This document shows, piece after piece, positions 61,545 to 64,000 of a stretch of 64,000 bases of DNA. Positions within the stretch are counted from its first letter, which is position 1, and each line of letters opens with the position of its first letter. The stretch is taken from the NCBI GenBank assembly GCA_004431415.1, contig QPMI01000459.1:1-64000 (forward strand). The letters run 5' to 3'. Under the pieces are notes generated by a model. That model did no database searches, was not told where the DNA came from, and saw only the letters and a program-made list of their open reading frames with translations. The position numbers were made by a program, and so were the translations under genes. The stretch comes from Cyanophora paradoxa. Lineage: Eukaryota > Glaucocystophyceae > Cyanophorales > Cyanophoraceae.

Positions 61545-63250
61545 CTAGAGCTCGGTATCCCACATGTACAGCTCAGCCGCCGCGTCCGCGTCGCCCTCGG
61601 CCCACGGGGCGCCGCCCTCGGCCGCAAACTCGCCCCCGCCCCCGCCGGCCGCCGCCATAGGGGGGTCCACCACCACCGCCTCGTAGAGGTCGTACCCCTC
61701 CTCCGACGACTCCGCCTGCGGCACCTGCCCCGCCCCTTCCCGTCAAGACAAGAAGGGGTACGGGATTAAGGGGGGTACGGGCCTCGTTGACGGTGCGGGT
61801 GCTGCCAGAGGGGGCCGGCTTCAGCAGGGGGAACATGTTGCCCTCCTCGTAGAACGCCTGCATCCGCTCCAGGAACTGCGGGACGGGGGGACGTCAATGG
61901 CATGTAAGCGGTGGGGGGGGTACGGGACCGGGGGCGGACCTCGCCCTTGGAGACCCAGCCGTCCTGGCTCGGGTCGAACAGGGGGTAGTACGCGTGCAGC
62001 TCCTCGGTCTGGAGGGGGTATGAGATAGGACGCGTGAACGAAGGGGTACGGGAATGGAGAGTGGTACGCACGAACTGGCCCAGGTGCAGCTCGCGCTCGA
62101 GAAGCATCGCGATCTGCGGGGGTACACGGTTCGCGCAAACGAGCGGCGGGCCAGGGTACGGGCGCGCGCCTTGATGAGCTTCATCTGCCCGAGCTTCTCC
62201 TTGTCGTAGGCGTCGTACGCGCCCAGGACCTGAGGCAAAGTTAGCAGAACGGGACATGGCGAAGAAGAGGTGGGGGGGCGGGGGCGGGGGCGGGGCGGGC
62301 CTTGTCTTGGAAGGCCTTGACGGTGATTTCGTCACCCTTGCCGTACGCCTCGTTCGGGTCCTCGATCGACGCCCGCATCTCCGCCTGGGGTACGTGTCAA
62401 CAAGAAGGCGGGGAAGAAGAAGAAGGGGGGCGGACCCAGGGGTCGGCGGCGTTCTCCATGACGAGCTTGACGATCTCGGCGTGGATGATGTGGCCGGTGC
62501 CGTTGAAGTCGAGGGCGCGGGCGACCTCCTCGAACTTGAGGTTTCCGTCCCGGTTCGTGTCGATCAGCGCCAGGAACGCCGGCGAGACCTTCGCGAAGAA
62601 GCTCATGATCAGGCGGGCACAGATCTATCTCTTGCAGAGAAAGACGGAAAGAAAACACCTTTTCGAGGACGGGGAAGGCCGCCTTCAGCTCGGCCTTGGA
62701 CGCGAATCCGTCCTTCGAGCGGTCGATCACCTCCATCACCTGCGGGGGGCAACAGTCTCAGACGAGGGCGGCGCGGCCAAGGGCGAAGCCTCTAGATCTT
62801 TCCTCTAGATCTTTCCTCGCCGGGCGCGCCCGCCGCGTTTCAACGCCGCCGGGCCGCCTCGAGCTCACCCAACGTCTCAACTCTAGATCTTGCTCGGCCT
62901 ACCGACCTTGTCGCGATCGAGTGCCCCTCCCCCGTCGCAGACTTTGGCTAACGTTCAACGGCCAATTATACACGGATCATGATCATATAACAGATTATAT
63001 TATAACGGAGACTTCGGCGTCGCAGATTATATAACAGAGCTACGTATATATATATACGTATGCAGCAGCTTATAATTAAGAAGTCTCATTACTACAGCTC
63101 CACGCCCCAAAACGTCTCTCTCTCCGGGCCCAGCTGATCATGAACAAGGCGAGCGGACCTTGCAATTGTCGTCGAGAACCCCGCGGCCGGCCTCGGCATA
63201 GACGTCGACGTACGCGTTGCCGTCGTTGGGGTCGAGCGCGTCCACGGCGA
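61545..63250 (-). CDS. EF-hand calcium-binding protein, 5' end not resolved
   Basis: Reading down the minus strand: an exon near 63,250-63,160 with VDALDPNDGNAYVDVYAEA; an exon from 62,738 with VMEVIDRSKDGFASKAELKAAF; then FLALIDTNRDGNLKFEEVARAL with NGTGHIIHAEIVKLVMENA; then MRASIEDPNEAYGKGDEITVKAF; VLGAYDAYDKEKLGQMKL; IAMLLERELHLGQFV; AYYPLFDPSQDGWVSKGEV; FLERMQAFYEEGN; and a final exon with SSEEGYDLYEAVVVDPP, a Gly-rich part and the ending AAELYMWDTEL at 61545. At least three calcium loops have the D-x-[DNS]-x-DG pattern (DRSKDG, DTNRDG, DPSQDG). Introns are C- or G-rich. The first exon and start codon were not identified and may lie beyond 63,250. Confidence 0.6.
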
Positions 63251-63286
63251 TGATTCTCGATCGCGAATTCGAATTGCACGCCGCAA

Positions 63287-64000
63287 TTGGGGGGGGGGGG
63301 AGGAGGGCGAAGGGGGGGGAGGAGGGGGGGGGCGCCGGGGGGAAGGATCAGTGCGGTTCCCGGCCGCGGGCCGGTGCTATATATGCATATATATGTCCTA
63401 TATATATATATATATATCGATATCCGGATCGATATCCAAGCTTCGGATTCTCCGTATCGATATCGCCGCCCCGCCGGCCCAGATCTAGACCGGCAGCTGC
63501 AGAACTTGTGCAATCCAGCTTGAGCTAGCTTGCAATTGCAATTGATCATGCATATGCATCCAATTGCAATTCCGAAGTTCATTGCAATAAAAGAAGAAAA
63601 CACATTACTTTTGAAACATACAATGTATATGAAATATTTGGAAACGGGGTAGCTGTAACGTAGGGCCCCCGTTTTCGGTCACTTACAAAATGACGAGTCT
63701 GCTCATCTCCCGATCCAGCTCCGAGCTCTTAACCGAGTGTTAGTGCATGCATGAGAGCCCGGAATTCGTTGTCAGAACTCGGAAAGAGCAGAATGCTGCG
63801 CTGAAAAAAGGACCGAACCCTTTTCTCGACTATCCCTTGCAGCGCCTGATCCCGTGATCGTATAGGAGCCGGACCAAGTGCATAAGAAAGCTCTTGCGAT
63901 GCTCGACAAAGCTTGTCATACATACCAGTGCTCGGGAAGCAGCGCGTGGCGCGCTAGGCCGCATCAAGTACCTGTTGTACCGAACGCGGAAAAAAAGAGC
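63287..64000. other. Low-complexity and AT-rich flank, no gene supported
   Basis: G-runs at 63,287-63,350 (C-rich on the minus strand, probably an intron of the EF-hand gene), then AT-rich palindromes (TATATATAT and ATCGATATC types) to about 63,570. The rest has no supported ORF. Confidence 0.5.

Noticed and set aside
63092-63286. Separate small gene at the right end
   Set aside because: The minus strand here reads as an EF-hand exon (DALDPNDGNAYVD) ending at a GT donor after DDNCK, so it belongs with the EF-hand gene.

Overview
The window is a piece of a GC-rich eukaryotic nuclear chromosome, most likely from a unicellular alga. Its left third (about 1-21,020) is a resident DNA virus. The viral part carries a poxvirus-A32-type packaging ATPase, a VLTF3-type late transcription factor and two HUH (rolling-circle) endonucleases, and shows no DNA or RNA polymerase. 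This combination matches the proposed class Mriyaviricetes, small relatives of the giant viruses that includes yaravirus and the Pleurochrysis endemic viruses of haptophytes. A haptophyte host is an inference from that virus link, the high GC and the frequent GC-AG introns; no marker gene here proves it.

Layout of the viral part (its left end lies outside the window): packaging ATPase, two small ORFs, VLTF3 (minus strand), two HUH endonucleases, several small membrane or beta-rich proteins, a 9-kb cassette of fibre-like proteins built from phage-tail-like and FN3/LamG modules, a pair of paralogous probable structural proteins, an HNH endonuclease, a non-coding segment bounded by inverted repeats, a charged coiled-coil protein, and small ORFs ending in a membrane peptide and a hairpin. 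Most genes on both strands follow a shared motif close to TTTTCTGAGGCCC 10-25 nt before the ATG, which points to one viral transcription programme. Many viral reading frames are broken, but every break I traced is explained by missing bases, and the host DEAD-box helicase shows the same fault. I therefore read the breaks mainly as base-deletion errors in the assembly rather than decay.

At 21,134 the sequence changes to spliced host exons, the 3' part of a kinesin-3-like gene, so the virus appears to sit in or next to an intron of that gene. The host part (21-64 kb) holds intron-rich genes: kinesin tail, TMEM260-like O-mannosyltransferase, GMC oxidoreductase, a TrpD2-like family-3 glycosyltransferase, two lysine-rich proteins (one fused to an ArsC/Spx fold), a WW-membrane-FkbM methyltransferase, a YeeE/YedE sulfur transporter, an RF-1-domain protein, a DEAD-box/GUCT RNA helicase, a five-domain Kazal inhibitor, a secreted protein made of about 28 tandem exon-intron repeats, a TauD-like dioxygenase, a NUMOD3-motif protein and an EF-hand protein. 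They do not form a pathway; the region looks like ordinary chromosome. No rRNA, tRNA or CRISPR was seen. Host exon borders come from reading splice sites by eye, so outer gene limits are firmer than internal structure.
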